Source: Rhodanobacteraceae bacterium
GTDB taxonomy: Bacteria; Pseudomonadota; Gammaproteobacteria; Xanthomonadales; Rhodanobacteraceae
Assembly (NCBI GenBank): GCA_016790075.1
Contig: JAEUPP010000011.1
Coordinates: 1-51,229 of the forward strand
Reading direction: 5' to 3'
DNA: 51,229 nt
Shown piece by piece: positions 17,958 through 27,371 of the stretch; the first letter of the stretch is position 1; every line of letters begins with the position of its first letter. Below the pieces are notes generated by a model that was given only the letters and a program-made list of their open reading frames with translations, was not told the DNA's origin and did no database searches. The position numbers were made by a program, and so were the translations under genes.

Positions 17958-18365
17958 ATGAAACGCCATCTGACTGCCGCTGCCCTGGCCGCTTTTTCCG
18001 TCGCGACGGCTGTGTCCGCAGCGCGCCCATCGCCGGATGAACAGCTCGCCAAGATCATCGAGGGTCGTGTCGCCGGCGCCCCGGTGAAGTGCATACGTCT
18101 GCGCGACATCCGCTCCACCCGTATTATCGACAGGACCGCCATCGTCTACGACACGCTGGGCTCTACCCTCTACGTCAACCGCCCTGAAGCCGGCGCCGCC
18201 TTCCTGCACGATGACAGGATACTCGTTACCGACACGCGCTCGTCGGAGCTTTGCAATATCGACATCATCAAGCTGCTGGACCCCGGTTCGAAGATGCTCA
18301 GCGGCACGGTCGGCCTTGGTGATTTCGTTCCGTATACCAAGCCAAAAAAAGAAGAAAGAGACTAA
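17958..18365 (+). CDS. DUF6491-like periplasmic protein
   Basis: The product has 135 residues. The ATG at 17958 follows GAGGACG and opens on a signal peptide (MKRHLTAAALAAFSVATAVSA-A), so the longer frame from 17685 is not used. The mature part has CIRLRDIRSTRIIDRTAIVY and LYVNRPEAGAAFL, the pattern I associate with DUF6491, a small periplasmic family common in Lysobacterales. A second cysteine (ELCNIDIIKL) could pair with the first. The C-terminus is lysine- and glutamate-rich. The function is unknown; the family assignment is from memory. Confidence 0.75.
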   Translation: MKRHLTAAALAAFSVATAVSAARPSPDEQLAKIIEGRVAGAPVKCIRLRDIRSTRIIDRTAIVYDTLGSTLYVNRPEAGAAFLHDDRILVTDTRSSELCNIDIIKLLDPGSKMLSGTVGLGDFVPYTKPKKEERD

Positions 18366-18513
18366 GAGACAAAACTCGCACCGCACTCCGCTGGAAGCAC
18401 GAAAGCTGCAGGCATCGGCGACGTGGTGAACGGCAGCCGAACCTAGACCGCGCCCATGACCGATGTCCGGCTTCATCCTGAGAGAACCGCGGCGGCGGCG
18501 TCACTAACGGGGC

Positions 18514-19035
18514 ATGTGCTCGTGCCGAACAAACGACCGTAGCCCGCCGCCCTGCGCAGAAGCGAGACCGCTACTCTGGCGTTGCAGCCGCCTTGCGGCT
18601 GCCGCGGCCGCCCTGCTGCTTGGAGGCTGTGTATGCACCCCGGTCAGTATCGCCCTGCAACGCGGGCTCGCGGTCGATCTGCGCCTGGGCAGCGGCTTGC
18701 TACCGGCCGGGCCCGGCCGCGAGTTGCCGGTCCTGCGCGCCGACACGGCGACGCCGCTCTCGTTATGGATGTTCGCCGCCGACGCCGGCACCACCACGCC
18801 CCATGCCGGCCTCGCGATAGAACTGGAGGTACTCGATCTTCGCGGCGCGACGGCACAACACGCCGTCGTACAGCCGGTCCGGCTGCGCACCGACACCCAG
18901 GGCTACGCCGCACCCGTAACGTTCCTCGCCGCGCAAGCCGGTGAATTCGTTGTGCGCGCGACCTACCGTGACGCTGAGCGCGTCGTCAGCGCCTACAGCA
19001 TGCGCATAGTTGTCGGAGAGGCAGCGAAACAGTGA
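18514..19035 (+). CDS. Hypothetical lipoprotein
   Basis: The product has 173 residues with a long, arginine-containing n-region and a lipobox LLLGGC (Cys near residue 39), so it should be an anchored lipoprotein. The mature domain is beta-rich with an Ig-like feel (LSLWMFAADAG, VQPVRLRTDTQGYAAPVTFLA, GEFVVRATYRD). I recognise no family. The start is uncertain: the ATG at 18514 has only a weak purine stretch. The end lies about 70 nt before the small ORF that precedes the sigma-factor gene, so it may belong to the same transcript. Confidence 0.65.
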   Translation: MCSCRTNDRSPPPCAEARPLLWRCSRLAAAAAALLLGGCVCTPVSIALQRGLAVDLRLGSGLLPAGPGRELPVLRADTATPLSLWMFAADAGTTTPHAGLAIELEVLDLRGATAQHAVVQPVRLRTDTQGYAAPVTFLAAQAGEFVVRATYRDAERVVSAYSMRIVVGEAAKQ

Positions 19036-19103
19036 GAGAACCCGCACTGCCTGGCCACTGTCCTGATGACTGCGGCGCCGCTGCGACGCACAGGGGGAAG
19101 CAC

Positions 19104-19223
19104 ATGAGTGCGCAACGACAGTTTGCCGCCAAGGGACTGGTTTCGATCAGCACGCTGCAGCGGCTCGCTTCAGTCCCGGAAACGATCCGCGCTGCCAGGC
19201 GCAACGTCAACGCCAGGGGCTAG
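19104..19223 (+). CDS. 39-residue small basic protein ahead of the sigma factor
   Basis: The ATG at 19104 has an excellent AGGGGGAAG ribosome site 4-6 nt upstream, so translation is likely. The product is 39 residues, basic and without membrane span or signal (MSAQRQFAAKGLVSIS, ending RRNVNARG). Its stop lies about 105 nt before the GTG of the sigma factor on the same strand. It may be a real small protein or a leader peptide. No family is recognised. Confidence 0.5.
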   Translation: MSAQRQFAAKGLVSISTLQRLASVPETIRAARRNVNARG

Positions 19224-19328
19224 GTCGCCATGCAGACGCAGACGCCCGACCCCGCCTCAGGCAGCCGGCTTCCGAAGCGCTCATTCACGCTTATACTCGG
19301 CCACAGGTACACGTGTGAGGAGGGGCGC

Positions 19329-19937
19329 GTGTCGACAGCCAGCCTGCCGGTAGTACAGCCCGACTCATCACGTGAGCTGGCCGAACGCATCCGATCAGGC
19401 GATGGCGCTGCCGAACGCGAACTCTATCTGCGCTACGCCCGTGGCCTGCGTTTTCTGGTACGCCAGCGCGGCAGCGACGACCAGCTGGCGCAGGACGTCG
19501 TGCAGGACTGCTTCCGCATCGCCCTGCAGAAGCTACGCCGGGGCCGCCTGGAAAACCCTGACGCAGTAGCCGGCTTCCTGCGCGGGATCACGCTGAACCT
19601 GCTGTCGGAACACCGGCGCAGCGGGCGGCACGGCACACACACCGAACTGGCCGTTGACGCTGGTGAGCTTTGTGCCGACGAAAGCGCGGGCCCGCTCGAA
19701 GTCACCACGCGCAGCGAACGCCGCGGACTGATTCGCCGACTTATTGCCGAACTGCCCGTAGAGCGCGACCGGCAACTGCTCTGGCGCTACTACGTCCTCG
19801 ATGAGGACAAGCCCGTAGTGTGCGCGGCGCTGAAACTGACGCCCGAGCATTTCGACCGAGTCCTGCACCGCGCCAAGAACCGTTTCCGCGAACTCGCAGG
19901 CGGACACGGGCTGAAACCATCAACGGACGCACCATGA
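19329..19937 (+). CDS. ECF-type RNA polymerase sigma factor
   Basis: The product has 202 residues. The GTG at 19329 follows a near-perfect GAGGAGGGG ribosome site and is preferred to the in-frame ATG at 19230. Region 2 is visible as LYLRYARGLRFLVRQRG and DDQLAQDVVQDCFRIALQKL. Region 4 is LIAELPVERDRQLLWRYYVLDEDKPVVCAAL followed by HFDRVLHRAKNRFREL. Nothing lies between beyond a short linker, as in ECF factors. Its stop overlaps the start of the next gene (ATGA), so the two are translationally coupled, as usual for a sigma factor and its regulator. Nearby targets could include the CHAT and M36 genes; that is inference. Confidence 0.88.
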   Translation: MSTASLPVVQPDSSRELAERIRSGDGAAERELYLRYARGLRFLVRQRGSDDQLAQDVVQDCFRIALQKLRRGRLENPDAVAGFLRGITLNLLSEHRRSGRHGTHTELAVDAGELCADESAGPLEVTTRSERRGLIRRLIAELPVERDRQLLWRYYVLDEDKPVVCAALKLTPEHFDRVLHRAKNRFRELAGGHGLKPSTDAP

Positions 19938-20620
19938 CACCGAATGCTACCGACGCCGTCTCGCTGCTTGCGGCACTGCTGGGTCAGCCCGCGGAACGGC
20001 AGCGCCTGATCGTGCGTTATCTGCGCGGGGACATGGAGCCCAGCCTGCTGGCTGCCTTCGAGGAACAACTGCTGGACGATGCCGCGTTGCTAGATGAGGT
20101 CGAGACGGAGAAGGTGCTGCGCCAGGGCCTGCGCGAGTCACCGCAGGCGCTGACGGCCAAAACCTCATCACGCTGGTGGCTACCGCTGAGCTTCGCCGCT
20201 GGCTGCCTGCTTGGCGCGTTGCTGATCACCAGCCTGCGCTCTCCACCGCTGACCTTGCCTCTGGCACAGCGTGTCGCGGTTGCGCAGCTGCCGGCGACGC
20301 GGGGGGATGAGATTCCTGCCGAAGCCGAACTCACTATCGCCGCCGGCACGCAGCAACTGGTACTGCGCATACCAGCGACAAACGAACCCGGCCCTTTCCG
20401 CCTGCGCATACGTGCAGACGAGACACTGCTTGGTGCATTCGACGGCCTCAGACCCGATGACAGCGGACGATTCGATGTGCTCGTCGCGCTGCCTGCGAGC
20501 AACACCACGCAGCTGACGGTGGAACTTGAAGCCTGGCGCGACGATGCATGGCGGCAGCGGCCTACGCGGACGCTGCTGGTGCGCACGGTCTCTGCCCCTC
20601 CGATGAACTCTACCCACTGA
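19934..20620 (+). CDS. Anti-sigma-like single-span membrane protein
   Basis: The product has 228 residues; its ATG overlaps the stop codon of the sigma gene. Residues 1-70 are a short helical domain with RYLRGDMEPSLLAAFEEQLLDDAALLDEVE, resembling the N-terminal fold of anti-sigma factors but without the His-Cys zinc site. A membrane span follows (WWLPLSFAAGCLLGALLITSL, about 78-98). The outer domain of about 125 residues is beta-rich (LVLRIPATNEPGPFRLRIR). The coupling and topology point to an inner-membrane protein that holds the sigma factor and senses an envelope signal. The regulatory role is inferred. Confidence 0.7.
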   Translation: MTPNATDAVSLLAALLGQPAERQRLIVRYLRGDMEPSLLAAFEEQLLDDAALLDEVETEKVLRQGLRESPQALTAKTSSRWWLPLSFAAGCLLGALLITSLRSPPLTLPLAQRVAVAQLPATRGDEIPAEAELTIAAGTQQLVLRIPATNEPGPFRLRIRADETLLGAFDGLRPDDSGRFDVLVALPASNTTQLTVELEAWRDDAWRQRPTRTLLVRTVSAPPMNSTH

Positions 20621-20885
20621 CGGCCGCAGAGTAATGCCGTGGCGGACTTGGGCTTGTTCACTGAACGGCGGAATCGCGTGTGCCGTGGTCACAACCGGCG
20701 ACCGCATTCCTCGAATCACCGCAGCACGCGGCGGCCGCGGGACATGCTGTCTGTTTTCGCGACCTGGTCATTTTTCATATGCTGTCTGGCTTTGCCGCGC
20801 CCAGGCCAAGCAACGACAGGAAGTGTTACCTGCTGACACCTGGGTCACTGCAAAACCTGGGAGGCCGCCTATCGCCGCCGCACCG

Positions 20886-23800
20886 TCACCGCCCCGCATT
20901 GCCCCCAAACACCACAAACCCCGCCCAGTAATACGGATGTGCCGTCGCCGCGCGCTGCGCGAGTTCGCGCTGCGCGCTGGCCACCGCCTGCTCTGGTGCA
21001 CTGCCTTGCGCCAGCGCTGCGTAGAAAGCACGCATGAACGCCGTGCCGGCGCTGTCGTCCACGCTCCATAGCGGCGCAACGACACTTTCGGCACCGGCAA
21101 CACGCAGCACGTGCGCGAGGCTGGCGCCGCTGGCTCCTGGCTGTGCATTGCCGTTGGCGGTATCACAAGCACCGAGCACGATCAGGCGGGCACGCACCGG
21201 GGTCTGCAGCAGATCGTGGAAACTGACCACGTCCAGGCCGTGCTCTGCTTCGTCAGCAGCGACCAGCAAGGCGCTGAGACCTGGCTCGTCGCGGCTAACA
21301 AATCCATGTGTAGCAAAATGCACAATGCTTTGCGGTTGTGCCAACGCGTCAAGTGTGCGGCTGCGGGTAAACGCAGTACCTAGCCAGGTCTGCACCGTCG
21401 CACTGGGCCAGCGTGCCGCAATAGTCAGCACTTCCTCGCGGCTGCCCGGCAGGCGTGGCAAGCCCGCTGCACTGCGGGCACTGCCAGCCGTGCTGTCCAC
21501 GCGTGGATCGGCAAAGGCCTGCAGCGGCAGATCGCTGCAGCAGGGGGCGTGGGCAACCGGTGCATCCAGTGTGTCGATACGCACGACGGCCGGCAACGGT
21601 GCGGCAACAGCGTCATCGCCGGTGTCCGCCAGCAGCAGCGATGGCGGTACATCGCTCAGAGGTCCGTCTGCCAGCAGATAGTGGCGTGAGCCCGCTGAGC
21701 TACGCAGGGCATCCAGGCCAGCCGCAGCCCGTATCGCTGCAAGTGGTGCATGGATGGCTTCGGGTTGGCTGTTGCGGCTCCGCAGTACGGGCTGCAGCGC
21801 AAGCGCCGCCGCACGCAGAGGAGCTGCCGTATCGGCGACCTGCTCGACCAGACCATCGCGGCTCAGGCTCCAGAGGAATACACGGCGTTCACCGACGAAA
21901 CTGACGATCAGCCGCTCGCCCTCACCCAACTGCCGCTGCCAGGCTCGCAGCAGTGCCGGTATGTCGGCGCCACGCCCCGCGGAACGCAATAGCGGATCGA
22001 ACTGCTCTGCCCGGGCGAACAGATCCGGTGCCGCCGCTACGGCTTCGTCCAGTTCCTCACTGCTCTGGATGCCCCAGCGGCGGCGCACGCGTTCGTTGAT
22101 CTGTGCCAGAACCGCCGCCTGCTGCGGCGTGGCCGTGGCCAGCACACGCTCACCGCGCCCCGCGGCCTGATGCAAAGCCGCCACCGCAGCGAAGCGTGCC
22201 GCCACCGCATCGGCCACATCGGCACGCGACAAGGTCAGCAACTGCTCCAGGCTGCGCCGCGCTTGCGCGAGATAGCTGGCCCTATGCAGTGGATAGGTCT
22301 GCAGACCAGCCACGTGCAATGCACGCTGCAGGGCAGCCTCGTACTGGCGCTGCGCTGGTCCGCGCAGGCCGCGGCGCTGCAACACTTGCGCCTGCAGCGC
22401 GTCGAGCTCAACCAGACCGATGACATCGTTCGCAGCTTGCGCTGCCCTCCTGGCGCGTACCAGCCCGGCTTCCGCCGCCGGCAATGCACCGCGCTCCAGG
22501 GCACGCCGCGCCAGCACGATGGCGAGCCGCTGCTGATGCAGATACGAGGGGGAATCTCCCAGCGCGCTTTGCGCCGCCGCAATGGCCAGATCCAGCACAC
22601 TCGTCTCATTGTCAGTCAGGGCGATTTCCGCACGCAGCAGATGAATCTCTGCCGCAGCGCCCTGCCCGGCTTTGCCTGCATCCACTATCGCCAGTGCACG
22701 CGCCAGCGTCGCTCTGGCTTGTTCCGGCAGCGCTGCATTGCGCTGTGCATCGGCGAGATTGCGCAGCGCAATGACGGCATTGTTCCAATAGCCTCCGTCT
22801 TCATAAGCCTTGGCTGCATCGGCCAGGAATTGCTGCGCGTAGGTGAAATCGGCCAACAGCAGATAGGCAATACCGATTTGGCGTAGCGCATTGGCCCGCA
22901 GATTCGGATCCTGCAAGCGCTCGCTAAAACCCAGGGCTTCCAGATAGGTCTGGATAGCCATGTCGAGCCGGCCCTGGGCACGCGCGACGTTGCCGGCAAC
23001 CAAAGCGGCAAGCAACTGCACTCGCACTACCTCGCTATGGCGCGCTTGCAGCCGCGCAGCCTGGGCTTCGGCATCCGCTTCGACATAGCGACCGAGCTGC
23101 GCATAGGCATCAGCGCGATTCGCACGGCTCAGCGCCGCTTCGGCGACGTTGCCGGCACGGTCATGCAGCGCAACCGCGCGGTGGTAGCAGCGCAGCGCTT
23201 CGGCGAGGCGCAGCTGGCCGCGCAAGGACAGGCATAGATCGTTGGTTACGACCCCGATCAGGATCGGATCGGCGCGCACTACCGTATCGACGGCGAGCTG
23301 ACGTAGCTGGCGTTCGGCACCGACCAGGTCACCTTCACGCCGCTGCTGTTGTGCGGCGCGATGCGTGGCGATCGCCCAGCGCAGACGATCACCGCCAGCC
23401 TTCCACCCGGCGGCAGCCGCAGCAAGATCGCTGCGGCTTTCGGCCGGACGCCCCATGCGCGCATAGGCATAGGCTCGTGCCTGCCGCGCCTGCGGCGCGA
23501 GCCAGGGCCAGCGGCGCTGCCATTCGCTGGCCTCGCTTGCGAGTACCAGCGCACCAAGCGTGGCGACGGCTTGAGCCCTCGACTGGTTGCGCTGTGCCGC
23601 AGCGAGTGCTGAATCTTCGGCACGTGCGATTTCCGCCCCGGCGTGTGCGAGCAAGCGTAGCCCCGCCATATCCCAGGAGTTATCGCAAACGGCTTGCAAG
23701 CGCAGACGCGCGCGCTGCTTGCCGCCTATGCCGGGCTGCAGCGACCATGCCGCGTCATCGTGCTCAAACTCCGCACTCTGAAAGGCCCAGCCATTGGGCG

Positions 23801-24059
23801 GGAGATCCCAGGTAACCACCCGCGTCGAGGTCTCGCGCCGGATCAGCACGTTGTCGCCGCGCTCCTCAGTCAGCAGCACGCCTGAAGCATCGGGTAAGAC
23901 CAGCGTGACCGGCAAGTCGAGCTCCAGCTCCTGCGCAGCGCCATCACAGTCCAGGCGTACGTCCTGTGCGCCGGCTGCACCCGCGAGGCAAGCCGCCAGC
24001 ACGCCGCATAGCCCGATGCAGCACAGCTCTATCCGCGGCAAGAAACGGAATTCGCGCAT
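20886..24059 (-). CDS. Secreted TPR-CHAT domain protein (putative caspase-like protease)
   Basis: The product has 1,057 residues. The ATG at 24059 (MREFRFLPR) is chosen because it opens on a signal peptide (CCIGLCGVLAACLAGAAGAQ); the longer frame from 24218 would bury it. An N-terminal beta-rich domain is followed by many TPR-like helical repeats (about 170-570; for example ALCLSLRGQLRLAEALRCYH-type blocks). The C-terminal CHAT domain has the catalytic pair in IVHFATHGFVSRDEPGLSALL (His) and RLIVLGACDTANG (Cys), then APLWSVDDSAG. CHAT is related to caspases and separase. With a signal peptide it should act outside the cytoplasm. It converges with the sigma/anti-sigma pair. Confidence 0.88.
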   Translation of the reverse strand: MREFRFLPRIELCCIGLCGVLAACLAGAAGAQDVRLDCDGAAQELELDLPVTLVLPDASGVLLTEERGDNVLIRRETSTRVVTWDLPPNGWAFQSAEFEHDDAAWSLQPGIGGKQRARLRLQAVCDNSWDMAGLRLLAHAGAEIARAEDSALAAAQRNQSRAQAVATLGALVLASEASEWQRRWPWLAPQARQARAYAYARMGRPAESRSDLAAAAAGWKAGGDRLRWAIATHRAAQQQRREGDLVGAERQLRQLAVDTVVRADPILIGVVTNDLCLSLRGQLRLAEALRCYHRAVALHDRAGNVAEAALSRANRADAYAQLGRYVEADAEAQAARLQARHSEVVRVQLLAALVAGNVARAQGRLDMAIQTYLEALGFSERLQDPNLRANALRQIGIAYLLLADFTYAQQFLADAAKAYEDGGYWNNAVIALRNLADAQRNAALPEQARATLARALAIVDAGKAGQGAAAEIHLLRAEIALTDNETSVLDLAIAAAQSALGDSPSYLHQQRLAIVLARRALERGALPAAEAGLVRARRAAQAANDVIGLVELDALQAQVLQRRGLRGPAQRQYEAALQRALHVAGLQTYPLHRASYLAQARRSLEQLLTLSRADVADAVAARFAAVAALHQAAGRGERVLATATPQQAAVLAQINERVRRRWGIQSSEELDEAVAAAPDLFARAEQFDPLLRSAGRGADIPALLRAWQRQLGEGERLIVSFVGERRVFLWSLSRDGLVEQVADTAAPLRAAALALQPVLRSRNSQPEAIHAPLAAIRAAAGLDALRSSAGSRHYLLADGPLSDVPPSLLLADTGDDAVAAPLPAVVRIDTLDAPVAHAPCCSDLPLQAFADPRVDSTAGSARSAAGLPRLPGSREEVLTIAARWPSATVQTWLGTAFTRSRTLDALAQPQSIVHFATHGFVSRDEPGLSALLVAADEAEHGLDVVSFHDLLQTPVRARLIVLGACDTANGNAQPGASGASLAHVLRVAGAESVVAPLWSVDDSAGTAFMRAFYAALAQGSAPEQAVASAQRELAQRAATAHPYYWAGFVVFGGNAGR

Positions 24060-24202
24060 AGCGCTACTTTTAGCAAGACGTAACCGCAGTGCATACACCC
24101 ACTCGCGACAAACCATCTCCCGGTCCCAACGTACGAAGAATTGCGTAGATACATCAGCGCTTGCTAGGCTCGGCCGCGCTTCCCCTGACTGTGGAGCATC
24201 CC

Positions 24203-27200
24203 ATGAACGACTTACCACCGGCTCTGCGCCGCGCCGCAGGCCTCGCTCTGGCCTGCAGCCTGCTCAGCACTGCAGCGACGGCCAATACACTGCAATTGCA
24301 ACAGCGCTACTCCACCCCCGCCGCCGCATCAACCAAACAGTTCGCCGACGGTCGTTCCCTGCTCATTTCCAGCTATCCCGAGCTTGCGGCAAGCACACTG
24401 CGATTTGCCGGCAGCGACGGCCGCGTCGACCAGTACCGCCAAACCATTGTGGGCATCGAGGTCTACGGCGCGCGCCTGAACATACTGCATGACACACAAC
24501 GCCAGCCCCACCTCGTCGGCGGCAGCTATAGCGACAAAGCGCACTCCGCAACATTGCCGGCTTTCGCGCTGGATGCACGCGCCGCGCTGCAGCAGGCGAT
24601 GGACGATCTCGGCATTGCAATTACCGCAGTAACCGCAACGAAACGGGGGGCTGATGACTTTCCGCGCGTGACGCTGCAGTCGTCGGCAACGGCCCGGGCA
24701 CTACGCCCGGCACGCCTGCAACCCGTCTGGTATCCAGCCGACGACCGGCTCGTCGCCGCTTATAGTGCCGAGTTGCTGTTCCAGCGACGCGGCGACAGTC
24801 GCCCCACCGGCCTCGCCCTGGTCATCTCCGCAGAAGACGGCCGCGTGCTGCGGCAGAACAGCCAGATCCACGATCTGCAGCCGTTCACTTACCGCGTGTT
24901 TGCCGGCACAGACGGTTTTCCCTATGTAGACCCCTACGGTTATACCAATCCCCATCCAACAGGCATGGCCGATGGCTACAAGCCGATGGTGCCGGCCCCC
25001 ATGAACTTCGTCACACGCAGCAGTGCTGGCATTGGCGACCCGTGGCTCGCCGACGATGCCACCGAAACCCGCGGCAATAACGTCGATGCGTTCTTCGCGG
25101 CCCAGCCCATCGTCGACGGATTCTGCGACTTCGACGAACAGCTGGGTTTCAACGCAGCAGCAGGCGATTTCCGCGCCAGGGCCAACGGCCCGCGGCGCTT
25201 TGACTACGCCTACACCGTTGACGCCACATTGAGCGACTACGCCCAGTGCGACACTCCCCTGGCGCCCATCCCGACCACGGATCCGGCCGTGAACGCCAAG
25301 ATCGTGCAGGGTTTCTACGCCAGCAACTGGCTGCACGACTATTTCTACGGTCTCGGCTATAACGAAGCCGCGGGCAACAGCCAGGCCGACAACTATGGTC
25401 GCGGGGGCATCGCCGGCGATCCACTGATCGTGCAGGCTGCACAACTTGCGACGTTTGCTTACGCACCCGCCGACGGCGAAAGTCCGGCGCTGTCGCTGGG
25501 CTTCAATTCAACGAGCCGCTCGCGCCGCGATGTCAGCAGCTTTGATTTCGGCGTACTCGCGCACGAATGGGCGCATACCCTGTTCGGCCGGCTGACCCTG
25601 TCGGGCTATTACGGCCAGCCCGGTGCACTCAATGAGGGCACGGCCGATTTCATTGGCCTGCTGCTCAGCGTGCGTGCGCAGGATCGCCATGCGACGCCGG
25701 GCGCACCGGAGTTCTCCGGGGCCTATGCGGTCGGCGCTTACATGAACCTCGACTATGACTTTCGCGGCGACGATCTGCCGGTTGCGGGTTCGCCGGGCAA
25801 TCCGGACAACACCTATTATCACGGCATCCGCCGCTATCCCTACTCCAGCGACCAGCGGCGCAATCCGCTGAGTTTCCGCCATATCAGCCTGGACCATCCG
25901 GTACCGGCGGACAGCCAGCCGTTCGACTGGAAGGCGCGATCCCTGGTCAATGCAGAAATCCACACGGCCGGGGAAATCTGGACCACGTCATTGTGGAATT
26001 GTGCACGCAACGTGCTGACCGCGGCACCACCTGCGCAGTTTGAAAACCGCCGGCGCGATTTTCTGGCCTGGCTGGTGCGTGGCCTCAAGCTGTTTCCGGT
26101 CGACGCGACCTATACCGAAGCACGCACCGCTCTGCTGACGGCGATCCGCGCCGACAGTGAACCGGACTATCGTCGCTGCCGCAGCGCCTTCGCCGAGCGC
26201 GGCCTGGGCGCGGGCGCGCTGTCGCCGCCACGTGGATCGTTCAGCCTGCGCGGCGTCGTCGAGAGTTCGCGGGACATGGAACACGCACTGTCAGTGGTAT
26301 CGGTGGCGCTGCGCGAGAACGGCGGCGACGGCGACGGCGTGCTGGACCGCGGTGAAACCGGTGAAGTGGTGGTTACCCTGCGCAACAGCGGTTTCTCGCC
26401 CCTGCAGCACATCACGCTCGTGGTGCCGCCGATTCCTGGCTTCTTCGATCTGCCCGATCGTGTCTACGTCGACGGCATAACACTCGCGCCGGAAGAAAGC
26501 CGCGCGATTGCACTGCCGTTCCGTGTACGTACGGCCCGCGGCCCGATCACCTTGCCGGTGCAGGTGTTCGCCTGGGACGCGACACACCCTGAAGCTGTCG
26601 CAGCGACCAGCCAGGGATTCAGCGCCAACTACGATCTGCGCCGCGACCGCAGCATCGACAACGTGGCTGATGCAGCGACGTTCCGAGCTGACTGGAGCCG
26701 CGGTTTCGAGGACTTTCCGCATGGCTGCGCGTTGAACATCTGCCTCGGTGCCGTCGCCGATGAACTGGCCGACGTGCTCGACTGGCAGCGCCGCCGCTAC
26801 AACGGCCGGTGGAGCTATCTGCTGAGCACTCCTCAACTCGGCGTAAACACCTGGCTTGCGACACAACCGTTTACGGTATCCAGCAGCACTCCGCTGGAAC
26901 TGGTGCTGCAGCACGACTACGACTTTGAACGCGCCACGCCGACGCCAGGCTACGGCCGCATACAGATCCGCATCGACAACGGCGACTGGCAGGATGCTGC
27001 ACCACTGCTGAGCGCCGGCAACGGCAATTTCAGTGGCACTTCGGCAGGCTGGCGTGAGGACAGTCTGCGCTTCAACGACAGCGTGGCGGGCCGCCTGGTA
27101 CAACTGCGGCTGCGCACCCGTGTCGCCAGCACGTTCCGCGCAAACGAGGTGCACTGGGCCGTTGCACGCACCGAAATCCGCGGCGCCAGCGAGGCGGTAT

Positions 27201-27226
27201 TCTCCAGCGTGGTTGCTGAGCCCTGA
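24203..27226 (+). CDS. Secreted M36 (fungalysin-type) zinc metalloprotease
   Basis: The product has 1,007 residues; the ATG at 24203 follows GGAG and opens on a signal peptide (LALACSLLSTAATA-N). Residues about 30-120 form an FTP-type inhibitory propeptide (QYRQTIVGIEVYGARLNI). The catalytic part has the zinc site VLAHEWAHTLFGRL, with the third ligand in the later glutamate helix NEGTADFIGLLL. That spacing is the M36 gluzincin pattern. After about 680 there are an Ig-like adhesion domain (VVVTLRNSGFSPLQHITLVVPPIP) and a C-terminal jelly-roll-like domain. It degrades extracellular protein after release of the propeptide. It is divergent from the CHAT gene, sharing a 143-bp promoter region. Confidence 0.92.
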   Translation: MNDLPPALRRAAGLALACSLLSTAATANTLQLQQRYSTPAAASTKQFADGRSLLISSYPELAASTLRFAGSDGRVDQYRQTIVGIEVYGARLNILHDTQRQPHLVGGSYSDKAHSATLPAFALDARAALQQAMDDLGIAITAVTATKRGADDFPRVTLQSSATARALRPARLQPVWYPADDRLVAAYSAELLFQRRGDSRPTGLALVISAEDGRVLRQNSQIHDLQPFTYRVFAGTDGFPYVDPYGYTNPHPTGMADGYKPMVPAPMNFVTRSSAGIGDPWLADDATETRGNNVDAFFAAQPIVDGFCDFDEQLGFNAAAGDFRARANGPRRFDYAYTVDATLSDYAQCDTPLAPIPTTDPAVNAKIVQGFYASNWLHDYFYGLGYNEAAGNSQADNYGRGGIAGDPLIVQAAQLATFAYAPADGESPALSLGFNSTSRSRRDVSSFDFGVLAHEWAHTLFGRLTLSGYYGQPGALNEGTADFIGLLLSVRAQDRHATPGAPEFSGAYAVGAYMNLDYDFRGDDLPVAGSPGNPDNTYYHGIRRYPYSSDQRRNPLSFRHISLDHPVPADSQPFDWKARSLVNAEIHTAGEIWTTSLWNCARNVLTAAPPAQFENRRRDFLAWLVRGLKLFPVDATYTEARTALLTAIRADSEPDYRRCRSAFAERGLGAGALSPPRGSFSLRGVVESSRDMEHALSVVSVALRENGGDGDGVLDRGETGEVVVTLRNSGFSPLQHITLVVPPIPGFFDLPDRVYVDGITLAPEESRAIALPFRVRTARGPITLPVQVFAWDATHPEAVAATSQGFSANYDLRRDRSIDNVADAATFRADWSRGFEDFPHGCALNICLGAVADELADVLDWQRRRYNGRWSYLLSTPQLGVNTWLATQPFTVSSSTPLELVLQHDYDFERATPTPGYGRIQIRIDNGDWQDAAPLLSAGNGNFSGTSAGWREDSLRFNDSVAGRLVQLRLRTRVASTFRANEVHWAVARTEIRGASEAVFSSVVAEP

Positions 27227-27237
27227 CGTGCACAGCA

Positions 27238-27263
27238 CGATCCTGCGCAATCCAGCAGGATCG
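27238..27263 (+). terminator. Hairpin after the M36 protease gene
   Basis: CGATCCTGC pairs perfectly with GCAGGATCG (9 bp) around an 8-nt loop, 12 nt past the stop codon. No T-run follows. Confidence 0.65.
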
Positions 27264-27371
27264 CGCGGCGCGGTCGTCATCACCCTCGAAATCAAGCCGG
27301 CCAGACACGAACCGAGGTCAGGCAGCTCATGCCATAATGGCCGGCTTTTCCCCACTACTTAGGACTACGCC

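Noticed and set aside
17564-18476. Minus-strand frames of 100 and 231 residues
   Set aside because: They lie opposite the DUF6491-like gene, which has a signal peptide and a good ribosome site; the minus frames show no domain or start signal.
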